The translations under genes were made by a program, and so were the position numbers. Positions 18,845 to 27,510 of a stretch of 64,000 bases of DNA are shown here, piece by piece. How positions within the stretch are numbered: the first letter of the stretch is position 1; each line of letters starts with the position of its first letter. The notes beneath the pieces were generated by a model that ran no database searches, was not told the origin of the DNA, and was given only the letters and a program-made list of their open reading frames with translations. Source of the DNA: Hyphomicrobiales bacterium (lineage in GTDB: Bacteria > Pseudomonadota > Alphaproteobacteria > Rhizobiales > Rhizobiaceae); the NCBI GenBank assembly GCA_900473745.1, contig UCMW01000004.1, positions 248,001 through 312,000 on the forward strand. Direction: 5' to 3'.

Positions 18845-20989
18845 ATGGCCAAGACATCAACCCGTGGGTCCGTTGGGCCCAAGACTGTGACTGCCAAGAT
18901 CCACGACCAGACGATGCAGCGCGGCGAAGGGGGCGAACTGCATCAGATCGCCGACGGTGATGCGCCCCTGCTGACCACCGCCCAGGGAGGTCCCGTTTCC
19001 GACGACCAGAATTCTCTGCGCGTAGGTGCACGCGGTCCCTTGGTCATGGACGATTTCCATTTCCGCGAGAAGATGTTTCACTTCGACCACGAGCGCATTC
19101 CCGAGCGTGTGGTCCACGCCCGCGGTTATGGCGCACACGGCTATTTCGAAACCTATGAATCCCTCGCTGCCTATACCAAGGCCGATCTCTTCCAGCGTCC
19201 CGGAGAGAAGACCGAAGCCTTTGTCCGTTTCTCCACCGTTGCCGGCAACAAGGGCTCCGCCGACCTTGCCCGCGATGTCCGCGGCTTCGCGGTCAAGCTC
19301 TACACCCAGGAGGGCAACTGGGATCTCGTCGGCAACAACATCCCGGTCTTCTTTATCCAGGATGCCATCAAGTTCCCGGACCTGATTCACGCCGCCAAGC
19401 AGGAGCCCGATCGGGCCTTCCCGCAGGCGCAGACCGCGCATGATACTTTCTGGGATTTCATCAGCCTGACGCCTGAAAGCATGAACATGGTCATGTGGAT
19501 CATGTCAGATCGGACGATCCCGCGCTCCTTCCGCTTCATGGAGGGTTTCGGGGTTCACACCTTCCGGTTTGTCAACGCAAAGGACGAATCCACCTTCGTC
19601 AAGTTCCACTGGAAGCCGAAGCTGGGTCTGCAGTCGGTCGCCTGGAACGAAGCCGTGAAGATCAATGGTGCTGATCCGGATTTCCATCGCCGCGATCTCT
19701 GGCAATCCATCCAGTCCGGCAACTTTCCGGAATGGGAATTGCAGGTTCAATTGTTCGATCAGGAATTCGCCAACAGCTTCGATTTCGACGTGCTCGACCC
19801 GACGAAGATCATCCCCGAAGAAATACTGGCCCCTGTCGCCATCGGCAGGCTGGTGCTCGACCGCATGCCCGACAACTTCTTCGCGGAGACCGAGCAGGTC
19901 GCCTTCATGACGCAGAACGTGCCGCCCGGCATCGATTTCAGCAATGATCCGCTGCTGCAGGGCCGCAATTTCTCCTATCTCGACACGCAGCTGAAGCGTC
20001 TGGGCGGACCCAACTTCACCCATCTGCCGATCAATGCGCCCAAATGTCCCTTCGCGACCTTCCAGCAGGATGGCCACATGGCGATGCGCAACCCCGTCGG
20101 CAAGGTGAACTACCAGCCGAACTCCTTCGGCGTTGGCCCACGGGAATCGCCAACGCGCGGCTATCGTCATTTCCCTGCCGAAGAGCAGGGAACCAAGGCC
20201 CGCCTGCGCCCCGAAAGCTTTGCTGACCATTACAGCCAGGCCCGGCAATTCTATATCAGCCAGACACCGCCGGAGCAGCGCCATATCGCGGCTGCCCTGA
20301 CCTTCGAGCTGAGCAAGGTGGAAACGGCCGTGATCCGCGAGCGCATGGTCTCGCATCTCCTGAACATCGATGAGACGCTCGCCAATACCGTGGCCCAGAA
20401 ACTCGGCTTCCAGTCGATGCCCAAGCCTGCGGATGCTGCCATGCCGACGCGTCAGGATCTGGAGCCGGCACCGTCGCTCAGCATCGTGGAACGCGGGCCG
20501 CAACGCTTCGAAGGCCGCAAGCTCGGCATCCTGATCACGGATGGCGTAGATGCGAAGCTCCTGAAGGGGCTGACTGCCGCGATCACCAAGGAAAAGGCCG
20601 CCTTCGAGCTGATTGCGCCGAAGGTCGGCGGCGTCAAGGCGTCGGATGGGTCCTGGATCGAGGTCCACCACATGATCGACGGCGGACCATCGGTCCTCTT
20701 CGATGCCGTCGCGCTGCTGACATCGGCAGAGGCGATGGACGACCTCGTCAAGGAAGCGACCGCAAGGGACTTTGTCGCCGACGCCTTCCAGCACTGCAAG
20801 TTTATTGGTTACGACAAGTCCGCCATGCCGCTTCTCGATAAGGCCGGCATTGCGGATGCTCTCGATGAGGGGGTGATCGCGTTGCCCGGCGATGAGGGGC
20901 TGGACGGGTTCGTATCATCCCTCGGCAAGCTCAGGGTCTGGGGGAGGGAGCCTTCCGTGAAGCTGGGCAAAGCCTCCTCGCCCAAGTAA
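18845..20989 (+). CDS. katE: Large-subunit (HPII-type) monofunctional catalase
   Basis: This 714-residue heme catalase decomposes hydrogen peroxide in the cytoplasm. It has active-site H91 ([14 protein letters not shown]), the asparagine in [11 protein letters not shown], and the heme-ligand tyrosine in [14 protein letters not shown]. The extra C-terminal flavodoxin-like domain (from [18 protein letters not shown], about residue 580 on) marks the large-subunit clade like E. coli KatE. The ATG at 18845 has CAGGAG 6 bases upstream. It sits between the YciE/YciF-type gene and a receiver protein in the stress block. No EcfG site was seen directly upstream. Confidence 0.96.
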   Translation: MAKTSTRGSVGPKTVTAKIHDQTMQRGEGGELHQIADGDAPLLTTAQGGPVSDDQNSLRVGARGPLVMDDFHFREKMFHFDHERIPERVVHARGYGAHGYFETYESLAAYTKADLFQRPGEKTEAFVRFSTVAGNKGSADLARDVRGFAVKLYTQEGNWDLVGNNIPVFFIQDAIKFPDLIHAAKQEPDRAFPQAQTAHDTFWDFISLTPESMNMVMWIMSDRTIPRSFRFMEGFGVHTFRFVNAKDESTFVKFHWKPKLGLQSVAWNEAVKINGADPDFHRRDLWQSIQSGNFPEWELQVQLFDQEFANSFDFDVLDPTKIIPEEILAPVAIGRLVLDRMPDNFFAETEQVAFMTQNVPPGIDFSNDPLLQGRNFSYLDTQLKRLGGPNFTHLPINAPKCPFATFQQDGHMAMRNPVGKVNYQPNSFGVGPRESPTRGYRHFPAEEQGTKARLRPESFADHYSQARQFYISQTPPEQRHIAAALTFELSKVETAVIRERMVSHLLNIDETLANTVAQKLGFQSMPKPADAAMPTRQDLEPAPSLSIVERGPQRFEGRKLGILITDGVDAKLLKGLTAAITKEKAAFELIAPKVGGVKASDGSWIEVHHMIDGGPSVLFDAVALLTSAEAMDDLVKEATARDFVADAFQHCKFIGYDKSAMPLLDKAGIADALDEGVIALPGDEGLDGFVSSLGKLRVWGREPSVKLGKASSPK

Positions 20990-20996
20990 CCGGTTC

Positions 20997-21017
20997 GGCC
21001 CCCGGCTCACGGGGGCC
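20997..21017. terminator. GC-rich hairpin between convergent catalase and receiver genes
   Basis: GGCCCCC and GGGGGCC pair over 7 bp around a 7-base loop in the 44-bp gap between convergent stops. It could act for both strands. No T tract is present. Confidence 0.5.
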
Positions 21018-21033
21018 TACCATCCTCTCTGCT

Positions 21034-21426
21034 TCAGAGCGCGCGGGCCCGCGGGGCGTCGCTCGAAAGCAGGAGTGCCACCGCTTCGGTGATGCTGAAG
21101 TCATCATAGGGCTTGGGGAAGAAGCGACTCCCGCCCGGCAGCATGCTTTCTTCGACGATGGCCGCACCGGATGCGACGATCAGCTTCACGGGTGGCCAAC
21201 GGTCACGAATGTAGTGGGACAGTTTGATACCGTCCATCGTCCCTGGCATCTGCACGTCGGTGAAGACGAGATCGATGTCGTCCCGTCCTTCAAGGATGCG
21301 GATCGCCTCGTCGGCGTCGCCCGCTTCCAGTGCTTCATAGCCCGCCGACAGCACGAGATCGACTGCGCTCATGCGGATTATCGCACTGTCTTCCACGATC
21401 AGGACGACCGCTTTGCCGTTCTTCAT
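21034..21426 (-). CDS. Single-domain response regulator
   Basis: This 130-residue protein is a receiver domain only. It has the acidic pocket VEDS near residue 12, phosphoacceptor D57 (LVFTDVQMP), switch residues in LIVASGA and the lysine in FFPKPYD. There is no output domain, so it probably acts as a phosphate shuttle or by protein contact, as do single-domain regulators in alphaproteobacterial stress signalling. It lies 63 bp downstream of the HisKA_2 kinase start region's neighbour, on the same strand as that kinase, and may be co-transcribed with it. Confidence 0.92.
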   Translation of the reverse strand: MKNGKAVVLIVEDSAIIRMSAVDLVLSAGYEALEAGDADEAIRILEGRDDIDLVFTDVQMPGTMDGIKLSHYIRDRWPPVKLIVASGAAIVEESMLPGGSRFFPKPYDDFSITEAVALLLSSDAPRARAL

Positions 21427-21489
21427 TGTTCACTCACTGTAAGAGAATGGCCGCAGTTCTGCAGCCTTGGGCGCTGGACCGATCTGCCC

Positions 21490-22542
21490 CTAGGCTGCGG
21501 GCGAAAACTCGGTGCGAAGGCCTGACGTTTCCCTATGTCTGATCGTCACCACCGTCCCTGGGGCAGCGTCGCTCACCGTCAATTCGCCTTCGAGATTCTT
21601 GACGAGTGCCTCGACAATACCGGTGCCTAACCCTGCCTTGGGCGCTTCGTTCCCGATGGGCATTCCAATTCCGTCGTCGGAAATGGAAAGGGTCCAGTCT
21701 TTGCCCGACGACTGATAGTTGATCTCGATCGTTCCATTCCGATCGTCGCTGAAGGCATGCTTCAGAGCATTGATCACAAGTTCGGTAACGATGAGACCGA
21801 GACTGATGGAGATATCCGCCGGGACGGTGCTGTCATCCACCGCCACCTGGATCGACAGCCGCTCGGGGTCCGCGATCATCGATGCGCCGAGACTTTGGCA
21901 TAGCTGCGTGAAATAGGCACGTAACTCGACACTGCCGCCGGCGGAGGTGGAGAGCTGACGTTGCAGGGCTGCAATCGACATGATGCGTTGACGTGCGTCA
22001 TGGAGATGCCCGCGGACTTCCTCCGACTGGACACGGCGCGCACTCTGCATGAGGACGCTGGCAATAATTTGCAGGCTGTTGGCGACCCGGTGCTGGACTT
22101 CCTGCAGAAGGATGGCCTTGTCGCGAACCAGGTCGTCTTTCAGACGAGCCTCGGCGCGCATGTCGGTCACGTCGGTGATGGCGACGAGCAGGCGAATATG
22201 CTCGAGGTCACCGTCGTCGAGCTTGCGTGCATTGATGATCAACTGTCGTGTTTTCAGGTCCAGCCGCTTCAGGTCGATCTCATAGGCATCGATGCTCGCA
22301 CTGCCGTTGACGGTCGCCGTCAACAGAGACTCGAGCCTGGGCATGGCCCATTCCCCTTGCCCGAGCGCGCCGAGGCGCTTGCCGGCGACAGAGGACGGGT
22401 CGATCTCGAATGCCCGGCAAAAGGATGCACTCGCTGCGATGATGCTGAGATCAGCAGCCAGAAACAGGAGTGGTTCGTTGGAAGAGAACACCACGGCCAG
22501 CGTGCTGGCAGCTTCGAAATGCACTTTCGGTATCTGTGACAT
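21490..22542 (-). CDS. Cytoplasmic sensor histidine kinase, HisKA_2 family, with PAS domain
   Basis: This 350-residue protein has an N-terminal PAS-like domain (about 10-130), then HisKA_2 with H151 in LLQEVQHRVANSLQII. The ATPase domain has VTELVINALKHAF and SDDGIGMP. There is no membrane segment. HisKA_2 and HWE kinases commonly feed the PhyR-NepR-EcfG general stress switch. That link is family knowledge, not proven here. The ATG at 22542 has GAGGG 7 bases upstream. An open codon at 22602 does not. A receiver protein is encoded immediately downstream and may be its partner. Confidence 0.9.
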   Translation of the reverse strand: MSQIPKVHFEAASTLAVVFSSNEPLLFLAADLSIIAASASFCRAFEIDPSSVAGKRLGALGQGEWAMPRLESLLTATVNGSASIDAYEIDLKRLDLKTRQLIINARKLDDGDLEHIRLLVAITDVTDMRAEARLKDDLVRDKAILLQEVQHRVANSLQIIASVLMQSARRVQSEEVRGHLHDARQRIMSIAALQRQLSTSAGGSVELRAYFTQLCQSLGASMIADPERLSIQVAVDDSTVPADISISLGLIVTELVINALKHAFSDDRNGTIEINYQSSGKDWTLSISDDGIGMPIGNEAPKAGLGTGIVEALVKNLEGELTVSDAAPGTVVTIRHRETSGLRTEFSPAA

Positions 22543-22884
22543 GGTAGGGCCCTCAAGGGCCGGAGACTCACGGCGCAAGTCATGCCTCGGCAGGAGCGTC
22601 AAAATAACCGATCAAGTCAATTTCAACACAGTCATGGTACCACACGTTGTGCGGACGCTTGCATCATTTATCCGAAATTTCGCTCAAGAAGCCTGAATCG
22701 CCTGGCATATTGCCAATTATCAAGCCCAAAGCGGAGTTGTTTGAAGAGGGCCAACCCTGAACGATTTGCTAGGGGCAATCAGAACGCATCCTTAGGTTGA
22801 GGGGCTCAGTCGCGTTACCTTTCCCGAAGATCGGTCCAGTTCGCCTGCCATATATACCTGGTCTTCAGCCATGCGAGGGGACAA
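22543..22884. other. Intergenic region upstream of HisKA_2 kinase, no gene seen
   Basis: These 342 bp lie between two kinase genes on the minus strand. They must hold the promoter of the kinase ending at 21490. I see no GGAAC site on either strand, no convincing coding frame and no strong hairpin. Confidence 0.45.
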
Positions 22885-23886
22885 CTAGTGCGCCAAATCA
22901 CTCACCCGCATTCTCAATGTCACAACGACCCCTCCCGCGGTCCAATCATATACGATTGACCCACCGAGATGACCGCCCACGGTTCGTTGAAGCAGCTTGC
23001 TGCCATACCCCTCAGGTGAATTTTTAGGGACTTCCGCGCAGCCTTGCTCGCTCCACAGGATCTCCACATCCTCCTCGACGGTAGAGCCGGAGATGTCGAG
23101 CAGGCCCTGCTCGGCCGATAACGCACCGTATTTCAGCGAATTGGTTGCCAGCTCGTGGATCACGAGGGCAAGGCTCGTGGCCGCCTTCTCTCCGATCCCC
23201 ATACGAGGAACGGCAACACGAATACGACCTGCAAAGGCGCTCAGGTCGTCATATGGCGCCAAGAGCACCGAAAACAGATCGCCGAGCAAAGCGGCACTTC
23301 CCTGGCCATTGGGGAGGGGCCTGACCAGATCATGCGCCCGCCCCAGCGCCGTCAGCCTCTGCGTCAGTTGCTTCGCCATTTCCTCTTTCGTCTCGGTCGT
23401 CCGCGACGTGATCGTCGTCAGGCCGGCCGCCAGAGCAAGGAGATTCTTCACCCGATGGCTCATTTCGCCGGCAAGTAGCTCGTGACCCTCTTCCGCTTGC
23501 TTACGCCCCGTCACATCGAGAAAGATGCCCGTCATTTTCTGAGCTGCGGCGTCTGCGTTACTCCCCAGGCCGCGCGCAGAAATCCACCGCACCTCTGATG
23601 CGCTCGTCAATATTCTGAAATCGATCTCGAACTGACCTTCGACGACACGTGTGGCAACGAAGGCCGCCCTGACGCGGTCCCGGTCGGCAGGATGCACTTG
23701 GGCTGACAGGTGTTCGAATGTAAGCTCGTTTCCTGGGGGAAGGTCCCAGAGCTCGAAGCCTTTGGCATCCATAACGAATTCGTCGTTTTCAACAATCCAC
23801 GTCCAGAGAGCGACCCCGGCAGAATCGATTGCACTGCGGAGCGCGCGCGCATCCCAGTCAGCATGAATTGGACTGTTGTTGTTCAA
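22885..23886 (-). CDS. HWE-family sensor histidine kinase with PAS domain
   Basis: This soluble kinase of about 333 residues has one PAS domain (SAGVALWTWIVENDEFVMD to FLDVTGRKQAEEG). Next comes an HWE dimerisation domain with the phosphoacceptor His in LLAGEMSHRVKNLL and the diagnostic region RAHDLV. The ATPase domain (LVIHELATNSLKYGAL) completes it. The start is uncertain. A TTG at 23886 has GGGAG 8 bases upstream, and a TTG at 23928 is also in frame. A GGAAC-N16-GCTT site at 23952-23976 suggests EcfG control. PhyK-like kinases of this type feed the general stress response, so it may regulate the block it sits in. Confidence 0.85.
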   Translation of the reverse strand: MNNNSPIHADWDARALRSAIDSAGVALWTWIVENDEFVMDAKGFELWDLPPGNELTFEHLSAQVHPADRDRVRAAFVATRVVEGQFEIDFRILTSASEVRWISARGLGSNADAAAQKMTGIFLDVTGRKQAEEGHELLAGEMSHRVKNLLALAAGLTTITSRTTETKEEMAKQLTQRLTALGRAHDLVRPLPNGQGSAALLGDLFSVLLAPYDDLSAFAGRIRVAVPRMGIGEKAATSLALVIHELATNSLKYGALSAEQGLLDISGSTVEEDVEILWSEQGCAEVPKNSPEGYGSKLLQRTVGGHLGGSIVYDWTAGGVVVTLRMRVSDLAH

Positions 23887-23951
23887 ACGAAGCTCTCCCG
23901 CGCAACGGTGCAGCTCATCAATCCACAATCCGTGGATGACCCTACCGCTAA

Positions 23952-23976
23952 AAGCCCGTCAGTGACAGTCGGTTCC
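23952..23976 (-). promoter_or_regulatory. Candidate EcfG promoter of HWE kinase
   Basis: On the minus strand GGAAC (23976-23972), 16 bases, then GCTT. The -10 match is weaker than at the other sites (only TT of CGTT in register), but the spacing is identical. Confidence 0.4.
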
Positions 23977-24063
23977 GTTGGTCGCACATCGCCGCCATGC
24001 GCATTGATCTTCTGAGACGACGCGTCGGTCGGAAAAGCGAGCCATGGAAAGCGAGCCGATGGC

Positions 24064-24088
24064 GGAACTTTACTCACGCCGTCGTGTT
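24064..24088 (+). promoter_or_regulatory. Candidate EcfG promoter of PepSY-like gene
   Basis: GGAAC at 24064, 16 bases, then TGTT at 24085-24088. The ATG of the exported protein is 45 bases downstream, a normal leader length. Confidence 0.6.
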
Positions 24089-24132
24089 CTTGCTCCGAGA
24101 CCTAGCAACCAGGTCTGCAAAAAGGAAAACCC

Positions 24133-24450
24133 ATGAAAAAGATGATTTTCGCGGCGGCGCTCGTGTGCGCCTCGGCCGTGGCTGCCTATGCTCAGACCAC
24201 GACAGTTCCGGCAACGGATGGCGACACGCCAGCCGTAGCGACCCCGGACACACCGAGTGCGGCCGCCCCTGTAGAAGGCGCCAATTCCTTCACGGAAGCC
24301 CAGGCAATGGAGCGCATTGAAGCGGCCGGTTACACCGGCATTGCCGACCTCAAACTGGACGACAAGGGCGTCTGGCAGGCCACTGCGATGAAGGACGGCA
24401 AGTCCATGTCCGTGGCCATGGACTACCAGGGCAACGTCGTCTCGAAATAA
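24133..24450 (+). CDS. Small exported PepSY-like protein
   Basis: This 105-residue protein has a signal peptide (MKKMIFAAALVCASAVAAYA, cleavage about residue 20), an Ala/Pro/Thr-rich linker and a C-terminal PepSY-like fold (QAMERIEAAGYTGIADLKLD, then GVWQATAMKDGK and VAMDYQGNV). PepSY domains are small periplasmic modules, some of which inhibit proteases. AAGGAAAA precedes the ATG. A GGAAC-N16-TGTT site upstream suggests general stress control. The next gene follows after 31 bp and may be co-transcribed. Confidence 0.85.
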   Translation: MKKMIFAAALVCASAVAAYAQTTTVPATDGDTPAVATPDTPSAAAPVEGANSFTEAQAMERIEAAGYTGIADLKLDDKGVWQATAMKDGKSMSVAMDYQGNVVSK

Positions 24451-24481
24451 TTCTGCGGAAACGCACAGAAAGGTCATCCCT

Positions 24482-25093
24482 ATGAAAACCGTTACCGGAC
24501 TTTTTGACAACTACAATGATGCGAGCGCAGCCGTCAGTGCACTGGAAGCCCGTGGTGTCCCGTCTGATGACATCAGCATCGTTTCCAACAATGCCGACAA
24601 CCGCCACAAGCATGAAGACAACGACAATGGCGCTGCTGAAGGCGCTGGCACGGGTGCCGGTATTGGCGCCGTGGTCGGTGGCGCAGGCGGTCTTCTCACT
24701 GGCCTTGGCATTATGGCCATTCCTGGTGTCGGCCCGGTCGTTGCAGCCGGCTGGCTTGCCGCGACTGCTGCAGGCGCACTTGCTGGCGCGGTTGCCGGTG
24801 GTGCTGCCGGTGGCCTCATCGGCGCTCTGACCGATTCCGGCGTGCCGGAAGACGAGGCCCATGTCTACGCGGAAGGTGTTCGCCGCGGCGGCACGCTCGT
24901 TACCGCTCGCGTGGATGACGGTATGGAAACCGAAGCCGAAATGATCCTCAAGCAGTCCAACCGTATCGACCCGATGGCGCGCCGTCAGGCCTACTCGGAG
25001 CAGGGTTGGACGAAGTTCGATCACTCCGCTGATCCTTACGGCCCGGCCGAAATCGAACAGGAGCGCGAACGCTATAAGGTCCGCACTCTCTGA
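24482..25093 (+). CDS. General-stress-protein-17M-like protein with glycine-zipper
   Basis: This 203-residue protein has an N-terminal domain (MKTVTGLFDNYNDASAAVSA to DDISIVSN) resembling the YflT/GSP17M heat-stress domain. A Gly/Ala-rich hydrophobic stretch follows (about residues 57-120, glycine-zipper pattern with repeated GxxxG), then a C-terminal polar part. The zipper suggests membrane insertion or oligomerisation. A Tyr/Pro/Glu-rich tail ends the protein. It lies 31 bp after the PepSY-like gene and probably shares its stress promoter. Function is not established. Confidence 0.85.
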   Translation: MKTVTGLFDNYNDASAAVSALEARGVPSDDISIVSNNADNRHKHEDNDNGAAEGAGTGAGIGAVVGGAGGLLTGLGIMAIPGVGPVVAAGWLAATAAGALAGAVAGGAAGGLIGALTDSGVPEDEAHVYAEGVRRGGTLVTARVDDGMETEAEMILKQSNRIDPMARRQAYSEQGWTKFDHSADPYGPAEIEQERERYKVRTL

Positions 25094-25197
25094 CGAGTAA
25101 ACATCGGGGATCGGCTCACGCCGGTCCTCGAATTCATTTAGAAGATCATTTATCACCAGGGATGTCGGTTGGCTTTCCGGAACACTGAAAGTCATCC

Positions 25198-26289
25198 ATG
25201 CGAAGCATTTCCGATACGATCGAGCGGCTCGCCCGAGCCCGCGCCCGCGCGCAGACTTCAGGCGCCACTGTCCAGGCGAACACGCTGACCAGGCTGGACG
25301 ACCCCCCGCGAAACCCCGGCAATCTCTCGGGCTGGTATCAGTGCCCGGACAGTCCGGCTTCTCCTCCCGCTCTCGTGGTCGTCCTGCATGGCTGCACGCA
25401 GACTGCAGCCGCCTATGATCATGGCTCCGGTTGGTCGCGTCTTGCCGACGACTACGGTTTTGCGGTCCTCTTCCCGGAACAGACCCGCCAGAACAATGCC
25501 AATCTGTGCTTCAACTGGTTCCAGAGCGATGACGTCACCCGCGACAAGGGCGAGGTCCTGTCGATCCGTGAGATGATCGCCACGATGATCGACGTTCACG
25601 GTGTCGATCCGCGCCGTGTCTTCGTCACCGGCCTGTCGGCAGGTGGCGCCATGGCCATTGCACTTCTCGCCTCCTATCCGGAGGTTTTCGCCGGTGGTGC
25701 GATCATCGCTGGCCTTCCCTTCGGCGTTGCCTCCACTGTTCCCGAAGCATTCGACCGGATGCGGGGACATGGCTTGCCGTCCTCGACGACGCTCGACGCC
25801 AAGCTCAGAAGTGCCTCGCAACATGAAGGACCCTGGCCAACCGTCTCGGTATGGCACGGAACGACCGACAACACCGTCGCGGAAGCAAATGCACAGGCGA
25901 TCGTCGATCAGTGGCGGGGCGTTCACGGCGCCGAGGCCGGATTGAGCCAGGCACAGGTCGTCGATGGTCACAGGCTCGAAACCTGGCAAGATGCATCCGG
26001 CAGGGTCGCCATCGAACACTACCGGATTGCCGGAATGGGTCACGGAACGCCGGTCGATGCGGCGTCCGGATATGGTCGACCTGCCGCACACATGCTCGAA
26101 GTCGGCATGTCGTCGACCGTTCACATCGCACGCGGTTGGGGGCTGACCCCATCCTTCGAGCGGAAAGCCGCACCTGTTGCAACTTCGAACAGTCCAGCTG
26201 CTCCAAACCAACCCCGACGGCCACAGACGCCTGATGGAATTCAGGAGGTCATCGAGGATGCGTTGAGAGCCGCAGGGCTGATGAAGTGA
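25198..26289 (+). CDS. PHB-depolymerase-family (LpqC-like) esterase, cytoplasmic
   Basis: This 363-residue alpha/beta hydrolase of the Esterase_phd family has oxyanion HGCTQ (64-68), nucleophile S147 in GLSAGGAM, the aspartate in HGTTDNTV and the histidine in GMGHGTPV. No signal peptide is present. Related proteins are annotated as poly(3-hydroxybutyrate) depolymerases, but many cleave other esters such as feruloyl or acetyl esters. The C-terminal tail is Pro/Ala/Asn-rich and ends with a short helix. It follows the stress genes by 105 bp. A ribosome site is weak, so the start at 25198 is less certain. Confidence 0.88.
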   Translation: MRSISDTIERLARARARAQTSGATVQANTLTRLDDPPRNPGNLSGWYQCPDSPASPPALVVVLHGCTQTAAAYDHGSGWSRLADDYGFAVLFPEQTRQNNANLCFNWFQSDDVTRDKGEVLSIREMIATMIDVHGVDPRRVFVTGLSAGGAMAIALLASYPEVFAGGAIIAGLPFGVASTVPEAFDRMRGHGLPSSTTLDAKLRSASQHEGPWPTVSVWHGTTDNTVAEANAQAIVDQWRGVHGAEAGLSQAQVVDGHRLETWQDASGRVAIEHYRIAGMGHGTPVDAASGYGRPAAHMLEVGMSSTVHIARGWGLTPSFERKAAPVATSNSPAAPNQPRRPQTPDGIQEVIEDALRAAGLMK

Positions 26290-26337
26290 ATCTTGCAGCC
26301 AATGAATGCGCGCGACAGCATTAATTCCCGTGTTCCC

Positions 26338-26362
26338 GGAACTTCCTGGCTCCCCACAGGTT
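26338..26362 (+). promoter_or_regulatory. Candidate EcfG promoter of exported protein gene
   Basis: GGAAC at 26338, 16 bases, then GGTT at 26359-26362. The ATG at 26432 would have a leader of about 60 bases. Confidence 0.6.
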
Positions 26363-26431
26363 GCCCACCATAACGTCCTGCGAGACTTGCCCGCGCCTGG
26401 CGCCGGTCGTCCGCGATAGAAAGACAAGTCC

Positions 26432-26947
26432 ATGATGAGATTTTCTGCCTGGTCCATGGCGGCCGCTTCGGCGCTCGTCTTCGCATCTGGAAGCTTTGCC
26501 CATGCCGATGAAACGGCCTTTCTGAAATCGATAGCCGGAAGCTGGAATGGCGAAGGCACGGTCAAGGTTCGAGCCAACTCGCCGACGATCAACGTGACCT
26601 GCCAATTCACCTCCGACACCACGTCGCAGTCGTTGTCGCTTGGCGGGAAATGCACGAGCCTCGCCATATTCTCGCGCAACATCAGCGCTGACCTCAAGGC
26701 CACGGGATCGCAATATGCAGGTTCCTATGTCGGGGCCGGCACCGGCACTGCCGGACTGGACGGGCAGCGGGACGGGGATACCATCAATCTCGGCATCACC
26801 TGGGCCAAAGAAGTCAATGGCGATCGTCGCGCTCAGATGACGATCGAAAAGGTCGGCGACTCTGGGATGCGGCTGACAACGGTCGATACGGATCCTAAGA
26901 CCGGCGAGTCGATCGTCACCAGCCGCATTGATCTGCGTCGCGGTTGA
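26432..26947 (+). CDS. Exported protein of unknown function
   Basis: This 171-residue protein has an N-terminal signal peptide (hydrophobic core SAWSMAAASALVFASGSF, cleavage near HADE). The mature part is a beta-rich domain without a named family that I recognise: SIAGSWNGEGTVKVR, VTCQFTSDTTSQ, then a Gly/Thr-rich strand region and MTIEKVGDSGMRLTTVD. Two cysteines (TCQF, GKCTS) may form a disulfide. It begins with two adjacent ATG codons. A GGAAC-N16-GGTT site upstream and a terminator hairpin downstream indicate a single-gene stress transcript. Confidence 0.82.
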   Translation: MMRFSAWSMAAASALVFASGSFAHADETAFLKSIAGSWNGEGTVKVRANSPTINVTCQFTSDTTSQSLSLGGKCTSLAIFSRNISADLKATGSQYAGSYVGAGTGTAGLDGQRDGDTINLGITWAKEVNGDRRAQMTIEKVGDSGMRLTTVDTDPKTGESIVTSRIDLRRG

Positions 26948-26979
26948 GGCACTCCACGTAACCTCGTCCGTTGCCTAGC

Positions 26980-27010
26980 AAGCCCGTGCGATGCCCTGTC
27001 GCCGGGCTTT
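26980..27010 (+). terminator. Terminator-like hairpin after exported protein gene
   Basis: AAGCCCG and CGGGCTT pair over 7 bp around a 16-base loop, followed by TCT. It lies 33 bp after the stop. Confidence 0.55.
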
Positions 27011-27123
27011 CTGGCCTGGTTGATCAATCCCCATCTACAAGGGGCAGGGCAGTTGCGGCCGGGCAGGCTCAACGGCGGCGGCATGCATCCCGGCATGTGT
27101 CCCATGTATCCCGCAATCGGTCC

Positions 27124-27148
27124 GGAACCTTCTACCGGCGATCCCGTT
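27124..27148 (+). promoter_or_regulatory. Perfect EcfG consensus match near DUF6894 gene
   Basis: GGAAC at 27124, 16 bases, then CGTT at 27145-27148: an exact match to GGAAC-N16-CGTT, the best of the set. It overlaps the first codon of the DUF6894 frame, so it implies either a leaderless message with a later start or a promoter serving the HTH gene at 27511. Confidence 0.6.
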
Positions 27149-27389
27149 GACCGGACTGCGAAGAAATTACTTCCACATCCGCGAGAGCGACGATCTGGAG
27201 CTTGATGTCGAAGGCATCGAGTTTTCGGACGATGCCGCCGCCCGGATCGGAGCCATATCCGCTGCGAAGGAGATGGGTATGGAGGCAGTTGTTTGCGACA
27301 TGAGCATAGACGGCCGCCAGCTGGAGATCATGTCTGCCGGCGGTGACCTTGTCGCGGTGGTGTCCCTGCAGTCGGTCATCACGATCTGA
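27147..27389 (+). CDS. DUF6894-family small protein
   Basis: This protein of about 80 residues has the N-terminal pattern LRRNYFHIRESDDLELDVEG and then FSDDAAARIGAISAAKEM, characteristic of the DUF6894 proteins numerous in rhizobia and of unknown function. The start is unclear. Only a TTG at 27147 or a CTG at 27156 fits, with no ribosome site, and an EcfG-like promoter overlaps the spot. A leaderless transcript, a rare start or a decayed 5' end are all possible. The family call is firm and the start is weak. Confidence 0.72.
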   Translation: MTGLRRNYFHIRESDDLELDVEGIEFSDDAAARIGAISAAKEMGMEAVVCDMSIDGRQLEIMSAGGDLVAVVSLQSVITI

Positions 27390-27510
27390 TCTCTGCCTTG
27401 CAGCTTCGGCAGTGTGCTTTTTACGCGGCGAGGCACCGCAGATGTCCGTCTGTCGACCACCTGTCCGTCGGCTCCTGCAGCCGTTTTGACCTAATCTGGA
27501 GGAACAGTCC

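Noticed and set aside
19505..20794. 429-codon minus-strand frame inside the catalase gene
   Set aside because: Antisense to katE, which carries all catalytic residues.
25258..26703. 481-codon minus-strand frame across the esterase and exported-protein genes
   Set aside because: Antisense to a gene with an intact catalytic triad; translation has no recognisable domain.
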